Assembly (NCBI GenBank): GCA_045567335.1
Contig: JBJLCZ010000001.1
Location: forward strand, 1-64,000
Source: Pelagilacustribacter sp045567335
GTDB lineage: Bacteria > Pseudomonadota > Alphaproteobacteria > Pelagibacterales > Pelagibacteraceae
Reading direction: 5' to 3'
Length of the DNA: 64,000 nt
The position numbers and the translations under genes are program-made. Shown one piece after another: positions 53,432 to 62,216 of the stretch (the stretch's first letter is position 1; every line of letters starts with the position of its first letter). The notes below the pieces were generated by a model. It saw only the letters and a program-made list of their open reading frames with translations. It had not been told where the DNA came from and made no database searches.

Positions 53432-53508
53432 TGGTCGGGGCAGTAGGATTTGAACCTACGACCCCCTGGTCCCAAACCAGGTGCGCTACCAGACTGCGCT
53501 ATGCCCCG
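53432..53508 (-). tRNA. tRNA-Pro (anticodon TGG)
   Basis: A 77-nt tRNA on the minus strand. The acceptor CGGGGCA pairs with TGCCCCG, the discriminator is A and CCA is encoded. The anticodon loop TTTGGGA (TGG) is closed by CCTGG/CCAGG, and the T-loop is GTTCAAATC. The first pair C1-G72 is typical of proline tRNAs. Confidence 0.97.
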
Positions 53509-53542
53509 AAACTACATGTTTTTATAGGTTAAATATGTCTTT

Positions 53543-53572
53543 TTGGCAATTGAAAGATGTGGGTCATATAAG
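53543..53572 (+). promoter_or_regulatory. Predicted sigma70-type promoter of nhaA
   Basis: TTGGCA (53543-53548) and TATAAG (53567-53572) are 18 bp apart in the spacer between tRNA-Pro and nhaA. Transcription would begin near 53579, leaving a leader of only about 7 nt before the ATG at 53586. Confidence 0.5.
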
Positions 53573-53585
53573 GTAAATAACTAAT

Positions 53586-54758
53586 ATGATTCAACAAATT
53601 ACAAAACCATTTAAATACTTTTTTAAATTAGAATCTGCTTCTGGATTAGTTTTGCTATTTGCAGCAATTATTGCATTATGGATAAGCAACAGTGATTATA
53701 GTAATCAATATTTTTCAATTTTAAAAATAAAATTAACCTTAGGCACAGAATCTTTTGGTTTAAAATTAAGTTTGCTTCATTGGATAAATGACGTGCTAAT
53801 GGCTATTTTTTTCTTTTTAGTCTCTCTAGAAATCAAAAGAGAATTTGTACAAGGCGAATTATCTAACAAAAAACAGGCAATGCTTCCAATAATTGGAGCA
53901 GTTGGTGGTATGGTAGTACCAGCTTTAGTTTATATAGCAATAAATTTTAAGGATAGCGCAACTTTAAATGGCTGGGCTATACCTTCTGCTACAGATATAG
54001 CTTTTTCATTAGGAGTGTTGTCTTTGTTAGGTAAGAGAGTTCCTTTATCATTGAAAGTTTTTTTAACAGCACTAGCAATCATTGATGATCTTGGTGCAAT
54101 AATTATAATCGCTTTTTTCTATTCTGGTAATATAGAAATAAAATATTTATTACTTATGTTAGTATCTTTAATATGTCTTTATGGATTAAATAAATTTAAG
54201 ATTACAAATTTTATTCCCTATTTAATTATAGGAATTTTTTTATGGGATTTTACACATAATTCAGGTGTACATGCTACTATTGCAGGAGTATTATTAGCGT
54301 TAAGCATACCACATAATAAAAAAAATAATAAAAATTCACTTTTATTAAAATTAGAACATTCAATATCACCTTATGTAGCTTTTGGTATAATGCCGGTCTT
54401 CGCATTTGCAAATGCAGGAGTTAACTTAGACGGAGTCACTTTTTCAAATTTACTTAATCCAGTTCCCCTTGGAATTGTTTGTGGATTGTTTTTTGGCAAA
54501 CAGTTTGGTGTATTTTTATTTTCTTATCTGTCTATAAAATTAAAATATGCTGACATGCCAAATAATTCTAATTGGATTTCATTTTATGCAGTTGCAGTAT
54601 TAACAGGAATTGGTTTTACTATGAGCTTGTTTGTTGGAAACTTAGCTTTTGTTAATGATATGCAATATATGGGTGGAGTTAAAATTGGTGTTTTAGTTGG
54701 GTCATTCTTATCTACTATTTTTGGATATTTTTTATTAATAATTTCAACTAAAAAATGA
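53586..54758 (+). CDS. nhaA: Na+/H+ antiporter NhaA
   Basis: Exchanges protons for sodium across the inner membrane, controlling pH and salt. The 390-residue product has about twelve helices. The ion-binding Asp pair is in LAIIDDLGAIIII, and FLVSLEIKREFVQGEL and GWAIPSATDIAFSLG are family signatures. Complete. It overlaps the NifU-like gene by four bases. Confidence 0.96.
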   Translation: MIQQITKPFKYFFKLESASGLVLLFAAIIALWISNSDYSNQYFSILKIKLTLGTESFGLKLSLLHWINDVLMAIFFFLVSLEIKREFVQGELSNKKQAMLPIIGAVGGMVVPALVYIAINFKDSATLNGWAIPSATDIAFSLGVLSLLGKRVPLSLKVFLTALAIIDDLGAIIIIAFFYSGNIEIKYLLLMLVSLICLYGLNKFKITNFIPYLIIGIFLWDFTHNSGVHATIAGVLLALSIPHNKKNNKNSLLLKLEHSISPYVAFGIMPVFAFANAGVNLDGVTFSNLLNPVPLGIVCGLFFGKQFGVFLFSYLSIKLKYADMPNNSNWISFYAVAVLTGIGFTMSLFVGNLAFVNDMQYMGGVKIGVLVGSFLSTIFGYFLLIISTKK

Positions 54759-55162
54759 TCGATCATAAAGTAATAAAGTTAGCATCAGAACGAAAATATT
54801 TTGGTTTAAAAAAAACTTATACTCACTATAGTAAAGTTAAAAATGTTAAATGTGGTGATATTATAGAAGTTGAATTAAAAGTTATTTCAAATAAAATTAT
54901 GTCATTTCACTATGAAACAAATGGCTGTGTATATTGCCAAGCATCAGCTAACATTTTAGCTAATAAAATAAGATTAACCACTATTGAAGATCTGAATAGA
55001 GACATCGATTTAATCCAATTATGGTTAAAAAATAATAAACTAAGTTTTCCTAATAAATTTAAAACCTTGATTATATTATTTAAAAAAGAGAATAATGGAA
55101 GATTTGAGTGTATAATGTTACCTATAAAAGCTGTATTAAAAGCTTTAAAGACACCAACATGA
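54755..55162 (+). CDS. NifU/SufU-like iron-sulfur scaffold protein
   Basis: A 135-residue IscU/SufU-fold protein. The three scaffold cysteines are in place: KCGDIIEV, NGCVYCQASANILA (second ligand region) and a last one in RFECIMLPIKAV, together with the conserved Asp after the first. It stands outside any isc or suf cluster, between nhaA and a glutathione peroxidase, overlapping both (ATGA). It could help assemble Fe-S centres, but no partner is encoded nearby. Confidence 0.82.
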   Translation: MIDHKVIKLASERKYFGLKKTYTHYSKVKNVKCGDIIEVELKVISNKIMSFHYETNGCVYCQASANILANKIRLTTIEDLNRDIDLIQLWLKNNKLSFPNKFKTLIILFKKENNGRFECIMLPIKAVLKALKTPT

Positions 55163-55701
55163 AAATATTTTATATACTAATATTAATGTTTAGTTTTTTT
55201 TCAAAAAGTTTAGCGAATTATGACCGCTTGGCCTATGACTATAAATTCGAGAGTTTAAATGGCCCATCTATAAATTTAAGTGAATATAAAGATAAAATAA
55301 TTGTAATTGTAAATGTTGCAAGTAGATGTGGTTTTACTAACCAATATAATGATCTGCAAAAATTATGGGTAAATTATGAAAAAAAGGGACTTGTAGTAAT
55401 AGGAGTGCCAAGTAATAATTTCAAGCAGGAACCAGGGACAAATGAAGAAATTAAACAATTTTGTGAAAGTAACTTTAATATAACATTCCCTATTAGTGAA
55501 AAAATTAATGTAATTGGTGAAAATGCTCATCCATTTTTTAAATGGGCTAGAGAAAATTATGGCGCTTCAGCAATACCAAAATGGAATTTTCATAAAATTA
55601 TTGTAAAAAAAGATGGTAAAATTGGTGAAACATTCGGTTCATTAACCAAACCCTATTCTAAAAAATTTTTGAACTATATTGAAAAAGAAATTAAAAATTA
55701 A
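55159..55701 (+). CDS. Glutathione peroxidase family protein, exported
   Basis: Thiol peroxidase of the GPx family. The start at 55159 (MKIFYILILMFSFFSKSLA) gives a signal peptide of about 20 residues, so the protein is probably periplasmic; the longer frame from 55108 would overlap the previous gene. The active cysteine is in NVASRCGFTNQY, and the other GPx motifs VPSNNFKQEPG and PKWNFHKI are present. Non-selenium type (Cys, not Sec). The 3' end overlaps the convergent MBL gene by 11 bp. Confidence 0.92.
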   Translation: MKIFYILILMFSFFSKSLANYDRLAYDYKFESLNGPSINLSEYKDKIIVIVNVASRCGFTNQYNDLQKLWVNYEKKGLVVIGVPSNNFKQEPGTNEEIKQFCESNFNITFPISEKINVIGENAHPFFKWARENYGASAIPKWNFHKIIVKKDGKIGETFGSLTKPYSKKFLNYIEKEIKN

Positions 55702-56461
55702 ACTTTAGACCGTCATAAGCTGGAATAATATTTTTTGGAAGCTTCTTTTTTAATTTATCATAATCAAAATCAACGTGTAAATTTGTCAAAATAGCTTTTT
55801 TAGGTTTAATCTTTTTAATTAAATTAATAGAGTCGTTAAAATTAAAATGTGAAGGATGTTTTTTTATTCTCAAACAATCTACAATTAAATAATCAAGATT
55901 TTTAAGATATTTCATTGATTGAAGTGGTATATTATTACAATCACTTATATAACAAATTTTATTAAATAAATATCCAGTAGCATTAATCATTCCATGTTTT
56001 ATTTTAAAGCTTTCTATTTTTAATTTATTATTTTTTTTTTCAATAAAAAATTTATTTTTAATTATATGGGATGTCATTATCGGTTTATATCCTGCTCTCT
56101 GTTTAAAGCAAAAAGTGTATTTTTCTAAAAGTTCTTTGATAGTTCTTTTACATCCGTATACATCTATCTTTTTCTTATTCTTCCAAAAAAAAGGTCTTAA
56201 TTCAAAAATGCCAGATGTTTGGTCTGCATGCTCATGAGTGAAAATAACAGCATCAACATTATTTAATTTATTTTTTTTAAATTGTCCTTTTATGTCAGGA
56301 GAAGTGTCTATCAATACAGATAAATCTTTATATTGTATATGGGCTGAACATCTTGTTCTTATATTTTTTTTATTATTTTTGTTACACTTTCCCCAATAAT
56401 TTGTTATCCAAGGTGATCCAAGTGAGCTACCACATCCTAAAATAGTAAATTTATTTTTCAA
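55691..56461 (-). CDS. MBL-fold metallo-hydrolase (PhnP-like)
   Basis: A 256-residue metallo-beta-lactamase-fold phosphodiesterase-like protein that regularly lies after tatD and metG in alphaproteobacteria. Segments: TILGCGSSLGSPW, RTRCSAHI, VLIDTSPDIKGQF, the metal motif FTHEHADQTSGI and LTNLHVDFDYDKL. The HxHxDH motif ends in Gln instead of His. By position it may process RNA or nucleotides, but the natural substrate is not known. Confidence 0.85.
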   Translation of the reverse strand: MKNKFTILGCGSSLGSPWITNYWGKCNKNNKKNIRTRCSAHIQYKDLSVLIDTSPDIKGQFKKNKLNNVDAVIFTHEHADQTSGIFELRPFFWKNKKKIDVYGCKRTIKELLEKYTFCFKQRAGYKPIMTSHIIKNKFFIEKKNNKLKIESFKIKHGMINATGYLFNKICYISDCNNIPLQSMKYLKNLDYLIVDCLRIKKHPSHFNFNDSINLIKKIKPKKAILTNLHVDFDYDKLKKKLPKNIIPAYDGLKFNF

Positions 56462-57234
56462 TTTATTCTTCCAAATAATTTAAAAAAATTTTCTGTTGTT
56501 ATTTTAGAAAAATCTTCAAAATTAATTTTTTTTAAATTTGATAAAAATTTAACTGTGTGTATTATAAAACTTGGTTCATTTGATCTTCCTCGTAGTGGCT
56601 CAGGTGCTAAATATGGGGAGTCCGTTTCAACTAAAATTCTGTTATCTGGTATTTGTTTGAACGTCTCAGCTAATTCCTTTGATTTTTTAAAAGTAACTAC
56701 TCCGCTAGCAGATATAAATGCTCCTAGATCAAGAAGTTTAAAAGCTAAATCTTTACTTCCAGTAAAACAGTGAATCAATAATTTTAATTGTTTGTATTTG
56801 TTTGCTTTTTTTAAAATTTCAAATGTATCTTTTTCAGCAGATCTAGTATGAATTATTAATGGTAAATTTGATTTTTGAGATGCATCAATATGTTCTAAAA
56901 AGGAATTAATTTGAGTTTTTTTTTCAGAATGATTATAAAAATAGTCTAAACCAGTTTCGCCAATGCCTATAATTTTTTTATTGGTTTTTATCTTTTCTAA
57001 AATATTTTTTGACTTAATGTGTATATGAGATTTAGCTTCATGAGGATGTATGCCATAAGTTCCGTAAACAGAATTATAAATATGAATTATATTTGCTATT
57101 TTTTGAAATGATTTATCAGTGGTAGAAATTGTTAACATTAACCTAATACCCTCATTTTTAGCCCTATTAATATAATTTTCTAAATCCTGCGATAAAGGTT
57201 CGTAATCTAGATGACAGTGTGAATCAATAATCAT
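56458..57234 (-). CDS. tatD: TatD family metal-dependent deoxyribonuclease
   Basis: TIM-barrel hydrolase with 3'-5' exonuclease activity in relatives. The 258-residue product opens with IIDSHCHLDYEPL, then has GIGETGLDYFYNHS, PLIIHTRSAEKDTFEIL and VETDSPYLAPEPLRGRSNEPS, all conserved. Complete. It overlaps both metG and the MBL gene by four bases, in the widely conserved metG-tatD-MBL order. Confidence 0.96.
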   Translation of the reverse strand: MIIDSHCHLDYEPLSQDLENYINRAKNEGIRLMLTISTTDKSFQKIANIIHIYNSVYGTYGIHPHEAKSHIHIKSKNILEKIKTNKKIIGIGETGLDYFYNHSEKKTQINSFLEHIDASQKSNLPLIIHTRSAEKDTFEILKKANKYKQLKLLIHCFTGSKDLAFKLLDLGAFISASGVVTFKKSKELAETFKQIPDNRILVETDSPYLAPEPLRGRSNEPSFIIHTVKFLSNLKKINFEDFSKITTENFFKLFGRIN

Positions 57235-58769
57235 TCTTCAACCTTTTTAAACAATATTCCGGTCTTAGATATTTTTTTTGAATGGTCAAAACAATCTAAC
57301 CTATCAATCCCCTTTATATTTCTATCAGGTTCATTAACATTTAAAGAATCTAATATCTTGTTTGTGGCTTTAGGAATAATTGGACTTAAGAGAATACTAA
57401 TATTTTTAATTTGTTCAATAGTTGTAAATAAAATTGTATTCATTCTATTTAGGTCAGTTTTTTTTAAAGACCAGGGTTCTGCATCATTAAAATATTTGTT
57501 TGCGTCAAATGAAAATTCAATGGTTTTTTTAATATACAAATTAAGTTCTTGATTATTCATCAATGTTATTAGATTGTTACTTTGATTTTTTAAATTATTA
57601 ATTAAATCATTGTCAATTTTTTCAAATTTAACAGGTTTTGGGATTTGATTTGAGCAATTTTTCTCTACAAAAGATAGAACTCTTTGGCATAGATTTCCAT
57701 AATTGTTAGCTAAATCATTATTTATGCAATTTTTTAAATTTTCTAAGGAAACACTTCCATCATTGCCTAAAGATACTTCTTTGACTAGATAATATCTTAA
57801 TTGATCAATTCCATAATTTTTTATTATCTCTATTGGATCTAAAATATTTCCAAGTGATTTAGACATTTTCTTTTCATTAGAAAGTATCCAACCATGTCCA
57901 AAAATTTTTTTTGGAAGAGGTATTTTAGCAGCTAATAGAAAAGCAGGCCAATAAATAGCATGAAATCTAAGTATGTCCTTTCCAATAATATGTATAGAAG
58001 CAGGCCAAAATTTTTTAAAAAGATCGCTATTTGTATCAGGATAATTTAATGCGCTTATATAATTTGTCAAAGCATCTAGCCATACGTAAATTATATGCTT
58101 ATTATTTTCAGGAACAGGTATGCCCCAGGAGAAAGAAGTCCGACTTATTGATAAATCTTTTAACCCCTTCTTAACAAATTGTGTAACTTCATTTCTTCGA
58201 GATTTAGGACAAATAAATTCAGGGTTTGAATTATAGTGATCTAGTAATTTTTCTTGCCAAGCAGACAATTTAAAAAAATATGAATCCTCTTCAACCCATT
58301 CGACATCTGATCCAGAAACCATAGAGATTTTTTTTCCATTCTTTGTTTCTATTTCTTCTTCATCATAATATGCTTCATCAGATATTGAGTACCAGCCACT
58401 ATATTTAGATAAATAAATATCACCAGAACTAATTAATTTATTCCATAAATCTATGACTGATAAATGATGCCTTTTTTCAGTTGTTCTTATAAAATCATCG
58501 TTAGATAAATTTAAAGTATTTGTAAGATCTTTAAAGGTTTTAGATAGTTCATTACAAAAGATATCTGGTTTTTTTTTTACTTTTTCTGCTTCACGTTGAA
58601 TTTTCAAACCATGCTCATCTGTGCCAGTTAAAAAATGAACATTGTAACCTTCCAACCTTTTAAATCTTGCAAAAATATCAGCTATAATACTAGAATATGC
58701 ATGACCCATATGCGGTTTACCAGAAGGATAATAAATCGGAGTTGTGATAAAAAAATTTTTTTTATTCAT
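57231..58769 (-). CDS. metG: Methionyl-tRNA synthetase
   Basis: Charges tRNA-Met. The 512-residue enzyme has the HIGH-type motif PSGKPHMGHAYSS and KMSKS in NEKKMSKSLGNI. The zinc-knuckle insert lacks the cysteine pairs of the E. coli type (GWYSISDEAYYDEEE), as is usual in alphaproteobacteria. No C-terminal dimerisation/tRNA-binding extension. It follows holB with an 8-bp overlap. Confidence 0.97.
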   Translation of the reverse strand: MNKKNFFITTPIYYPSGKPHMGHAYSSIIADIFARFKRLEGYNVHFLTGTDEHGLKIQREAEKVKKKPDIFCNELSKTFKDLTNTLNLSNDDFIRTTEKRHHLSVIDLWNKLISSGDIYLSKYSGWYSISDEAYYDEEEIETKNGKKISMVSGSDVEWVEEDSYFFKLSAWQEKLLDHYNSNPEFICPKSRRNEVTQFVKKGLKDLSISRTSFSWGIPVPENNKHIIYVWLDALTNYISALNYPDTNSDLFKKFWPASIHIIGKDILRFHAIYWPAFLLAAKIPLPKKIFGHGWILSNEKKMSKSLGNILDPIEIIKNYGIDQLRYYLVKEVSLGNDGSVSLENLKNCINNDLANNYGNLCQRVLSFVEKNCSNQIPKPVKFEKIDNDLINNLKNQSNNLITLMNNQELNLYIKKTIEFSFDANKYFNDAEPWSLKKTDLNRMNTILFTTIEQIKNISILLSPIIPKATNKILDSLNVNEPDRNIKGIDRLDCFDHSKKISKTGILFKKVEE

Positions 58770-59694
58770 AATTAATTTTATTTTCTATTGAATTCAATAA
58801 TATATTTAAATTTAAATTATAATTAACGTAATCATTTAATTCTTTTATTGTATTAATTTTATTTTGATTAATCAAATTGATAGGTGCTATTTTTTTTAGA
58901 TAGAGTGTATAAAAAAATTGCTCAGTGAAAAATATTGATAAATCGAAAAATCTTTTGTCTTTTTTTTTTTTATAAAGTAACAAAAGTTTGTTAATATTTT
59001 CAATATAATTTTGATTGGGGTTAATTTTATGTTCTAAACATAAAGAATTAAAAATTAAATATTTTCCTGGCGATATCTTTGAACTATTAAAATTCAAGAC
59101 TTTTTCAATTTTATGATAATTAATTAATTCATTTATTATATATAACCTATCTAATTCTTTTATAAAAATTTTATTTATAAAACATCTTGAAGAAACAGTT
59201 TCTAATAGATTATTTTGCTGATTGTTTATTAATATAAAATAATTATTTTGGGTAGGTTCTTCTATTAATTTTAGAAGCGCATTTAACGCATTTATATTCA
59301 ATAGTTCAACATCATCAATAATAATGAACCTTTGATTTTTATCAAATGAAGACATAGATAATATCTTTTTTAAATTTCTAACATCATCAATTTTTATTTT
59401 TTTATCAATAGTATTTTTTAAATAGATAATATTTTCAAAATTATTGGACAAAATTCTTTTATATATATTTGAATTTAAATCGATAATTTTTTCATTTAAA
59501 TTATAATTTTTTTTATCAAATACGTAATTTAAAAAATGATTAATTAAAGTAAATTTTCCTATACCCTTATCTCCAGATATTAGCATTGCATTCGGAAAGG
59601 ACTTATTTATAAATAATTTGTACAAATACTCAAAATGATTTACTAAACCTATTAATTTATTACTGTTTAGAGGTTCTTCTATAGTTTGGATCAT
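58762..59694 (-). CDS. holB: DNA polymerase III delta' subunit
   Basis: Clamp-loader AAA+ subunit. It has the Walker A-like SGDKGIGKFTLINHF, the acidic IIIDDVELLNINALNALLKLIEEP block and the SRC motif (VSSRCFINKIF). At 310 residues it is normal for the family and highly isoleucine/asparagine/lysine-rich. Position between tmk and metG is the common alphaproteobacterial order. Confidence 0.92.
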   Translation of the reverse strand: MIQTIEEPLNSNKLIGLVNHFEYLYKLFINKSFPNAMLISGDKGIGKFTLINHFLNYVFDKKNYNLNEKIIDLNSNIYKRILSNNFENIIYLKNTIDKKIKIDDVRNLKKILSMSSFDKNQRFIIIDDVELLNINALNALLKLIEEPTQNNYFILINNQQNNLLETVSSRCFINKIFIKELDRLYIINELINYHKIEKVLNFNSSKISPGKYLIFNSLCLEHKINPNQNYIENINKLLLLYKKKKDKRFFDLSIFFTEQFFYTLYLKKIAPINLINQNKINTIKELNDYVNYNLNLNILLNSIENKINYE

Positions 59695-59697
59695 TTT

Positions 59698-60327
59698 TTA
59701 ATATTTTAATTTCTTTATAACTAAATTAAAAATTTTTTTCTCTAAAATGCTATCATTTTTAGATGAATCAAATAAAAAATAATCTCTTTTGTTTTTAGTT
59801 AATTTGATAAAAAAATTTTGTATTTTAAGATGAAATTTTTCTTGAAGTTTATCGTACTTATTCAATTTGTTTCTTTCTTTTAATCTTTTTTTAATTATTT
59901 TTGGATGACTTTTTAAGACTATAGTTATATTAGGTTTAAAATTATTTAATATATATTTCTTGTTTATTAAATTCACTTGTTTATTAATTTTGTTACCAAA
60001 TACTTGATATGCAAGAGTTGAATCAAAGAATCTATCAGAAATAACTATAAGCTTCTTTTTTTTTGCTGGAAAAATAGTATTTCTAAAATGTTCATTTCTT
60101 GCAGCAAGCATAAGATAAAAATCTGTAATCTTATTAAATTTAGTTGATTTTTTACTAAATATAAACTTTCTGATAGCTTCGGCTGTTGTAGAACCACCTG
60201 GTTCTCTTGTTTTAATAACTTTAAATTTTTTTCTTTTTAGATTTTTATATAATTTTTTTATTTGAAAACTTTTTCCTGTTCCCTCAGTTCCTTCAAATAC
60301 AATAAAATAAAACCTTTTTTTATACAT
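59698..60327 (-). CDS. tmk: Thymidylate kinase
   Basis: Phosphorylates dTMP to dTDP. P-loop EGTEGTGKSFQIKKL at the N-terminus, substrate-binding TREPGGSTTAEAIRKF, and the DRF motif in ISDRFFDSTLAYQVFG. The 209-residue length is standard. It overlaps the upstream dac gene by 8 bp and lies 3 bases before holB. Confidence 0.96.
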   Translation of the reverse strand: MYKKRFYFIVFEGTEGTGKSFQIKKLYKNLKRKKFKVIKTREPGGSTTAEAIRKFIFSKKSTKFNKITDFYLMLAARNEHFRNTIFPAKKKKLIVISDRFFDSTLAYQVFGNKINKQVNLINKKYILNNFKPNITIVLKSHPKIIKKRLKERNKLNKYDKLQEKFHLKIQNFFIKLTKNKRDYFLFDSSKNDSILEKKIFNLVIKKLKY

Positions 60328-61471
60328 CTCCCCAAATCATATAGTTCAGAGATGTGAAAACACTTTTAAAAAAATTAAGTTTTTTAATATCTTCTGAAGC
60401 GAAAACTTTCATACTTTTGATAAGTTCTTTTTTATTGTAAACTTTAAGTATTGCTATTTCTTGATTTTTTTTAATTGGTGCAACTATTGGACCCTCGTAT
60501 TCCAAAATTACATTAAAATTTCTTACATCTTTTTTACTTAGTGTTACATACAAATCTTCTTTGGTACTGCCTTTGATTGTTTTCTTTTTTCCTAACCAAG
60601 TTCTTATGTTGAAAAAAGTTTCATTTGCTTTAGATACTTCAAAAGTTTCAAAATTTCTAAATCCCCAACCTAGTAATTTAATAGACTCATTAGTTCTTAA
60701 TCGCTTTGTTTCAAAGCCACTTCCAACAGATATTAATCTCCTTGTATCTTTTTTAACTGAACTAGCTAAAGAATATTTTTCAAGGGCTAAGTAGCCAGTT
60801 TTAATTCCATCTGCACCATCAGTTCTGTAAAGTAGACCGTTTCTGTTACCTTGAGTAATTGGGTCTCCCCCTGTCCTATCCCAAGTAAAATTTTTTTCAG
60901 CATAATAAGCGTAATATTCAGGATAATTCTTAATTAAATAAGTTGACATTAGGCTAATGTCTCTTGCTGTTGAATAATTGTCCGGATTGTTTATACCAGA
61001 TGCATTAGCAAAATTAGTATTTAACATGCCAATTTCAGAAGCTTTTTCATTCATCATTTCTGCAAAATTTTCCTCGGTTCCAGCTATTCCTTCTGCTAAA
61101 GCAACACATGCATCATTACCAGAAGCTACGATTATACCTTTTAAAAGATTTTCAACACTTACTTCATCATTTATCATTATGAACATCGATGAATATCCAC
61201 TTTGAGACATTCTCCAAGCTTTTTCGGATATAATAAATTTATCATCTAGATTTAATTTATTATTTTTTAAAAGATCAAAAGCTATTATAGATGTCATTAT
61301 TTTGGTCATAGACGCTGGATAAATACTAATATCAGGTTCCAATTCATAAAGAATTTTACCTGAATGAAAATCAATTAATATGGCCGTTTTAGCTTTAATG
61401 TTAGGATTTGAAAAAGAACTATTAGTAAATATTAAAAAAATTAATATACTAATTTTAAGTAATTTAACCAT
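60320..61471 (-). CDS. dacA: D-alanyl-D-alanine carboxypeptidase (PBP5/6-like)
   Basis: Trims the terminal D-Ala from peptidoglycan stem peptides in the periplasm. After a signal peptide (about 1-21), the active SxxK is YPASMTKIMTS (Ser54, Lys57), the SGN is in VASGNDACVAL and the KTG in GIKTGYLALEK. A C-terminal beta-rich domain follows. 383 residues. Located after an RlpA-like lipoprotein and mltB, the group works on cell wall, with tmk following. Confidence 0.95.
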   Translation of the reverse strand: MVKLLKISILIFLIFTNSSFSNPNIKAKTAILIDFHSGKILYELEPDISIYPASMTKIMTSIIAFDLLKNNKLNLDDKFIISEKAWRMSQSGYSSMFIMINDEVSVENLLKGIIVASGNDACVALAEGIAGTEENFAEMMNEKASEIGMLNTNFANASGINNPDNYSTARDISLMSTYLIKNYPEYYAYYAEKNFTWDRTGGDPITQGNRNGLLYRTDGADGIKTGYLALEKYSLASSVKKDTRRLISVGSGFETKRLRTNESIKLLGWGFRNFETFEVSKANETFFNIRTWLGKKKTIKGSTKEDLYVTLSKKDVRNFNVILEYEGPIVAPIKKNQEIAILKVYNKKELIKSMKVFASEDIKKLNFFKSVFTSLNYMIWGDV

Positions 61472-62216
61472 CTATTATAATCTCCAACTCTTCGAATCCG
61501 TAATTTTTAAGATTAATGTAATCATTTTTCAACTTATTAATAGCATTATATGGACCTAAAATGAATTTATAGTCATTTTTATTTATTTTTTTTATTTTCA
61601 TACTTTTAATTTCTAAACTTGGCAATTCTTTAATCAAAATAGATTTTAACGATTTTGCAGATTCTAATGAATAAAAATTAGCTAAATTTATGCTAAATTT
61701 ATTAGGCTTTTTAAATTTCTTTTTTTTTTGAATTTTGGTCTTAGAAATATTATCGATTTTAATATTTGTTACAGGTGCTTTGTTGTGTACCTTTTTTTCC
61801 TCAGCAAAAGTTTTAGCTTTTCCAGCAATAAATGAGTCGTTTCTTTTAATTGCTCTTATCTCAACATAAGGAATATTTAAATCTAAATCTAACTTATAAG
61901 CAAGTGTTTCAGTTATTAAAACATTATAAAAAATTGGATAAGTTGACCTTCTATAAATTTTTCCAATAACAGTTTTATCATTTTGAAGATTTGTAATCTT
62001 AACCAATGTACCTACCTTCAAAGTACTATGCCCAATTTGTATTTTATTATTATCAAAATTTCCACTAACAAGCTTATTGGTTCTGTCAGTTTCATCAAAT
62101 ATATAAGCAAATCCTTTTGTTGAAATTAAGTTATTAATTCTTTGAGTGTCGGTAATAGGAACACAGCCAAAAAAAATAAAAGATACAAATAAAAAGATAA
62201 AAAAATTAAATTTCAT
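61464..62216 (-). CDS. rlpA: RlpA-like lipoprotein with SPOR domain, catalytic site not conserved
   Basis: Envelope lipoprotein (signal with lipobox FFGC, Cys18). A double-psi beta-barrel segment spans about residues 60-125 (GTLVKITNLQNDKTVIGKI). The C-terminal ~80 residues look like a SPOR domain (INLANFYSLESAKSLKSIL), which in others binds denuded glycan at division sites. The catalytic Asp box (NDRGP type) of RlpA lytic transglycosylases is replaced by YRRSTYP, so enzymatic activity is doubtful. Operon neighbours mltB and dac are wall enzymes. Confidence 0.78.
   Translation of the reverse strand: MKFNFFIFLFVSFIFFGCVPITDTQRINNLISTKGFAYIFDETDRTNKLVSGNFDNNKIQIGHSTLKVGTLVKITNLQNDKTVIGKIYRRSTYPIFYNVLITETLAYKLDLDLNIPYVEIRAIKRNDSFIAGKAKTFAEEKKVHNKAPVTNIKIDNISKTKIQKKKKFKKPNKFSINLANFYSLESAKSLKSILIKELPSLEIKSMKIKKINKNDYKFILGPYNAINKLKNDYINLKNYGFEELEIIIDG

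Noticed and set aside
53419..53475. N-terminal extension of the complex I subunit frame
   Set aside because: The segment is antisense-free tRNA-Pro sequence on the same strand, a common artefact; the family N-terminus is at 53418.
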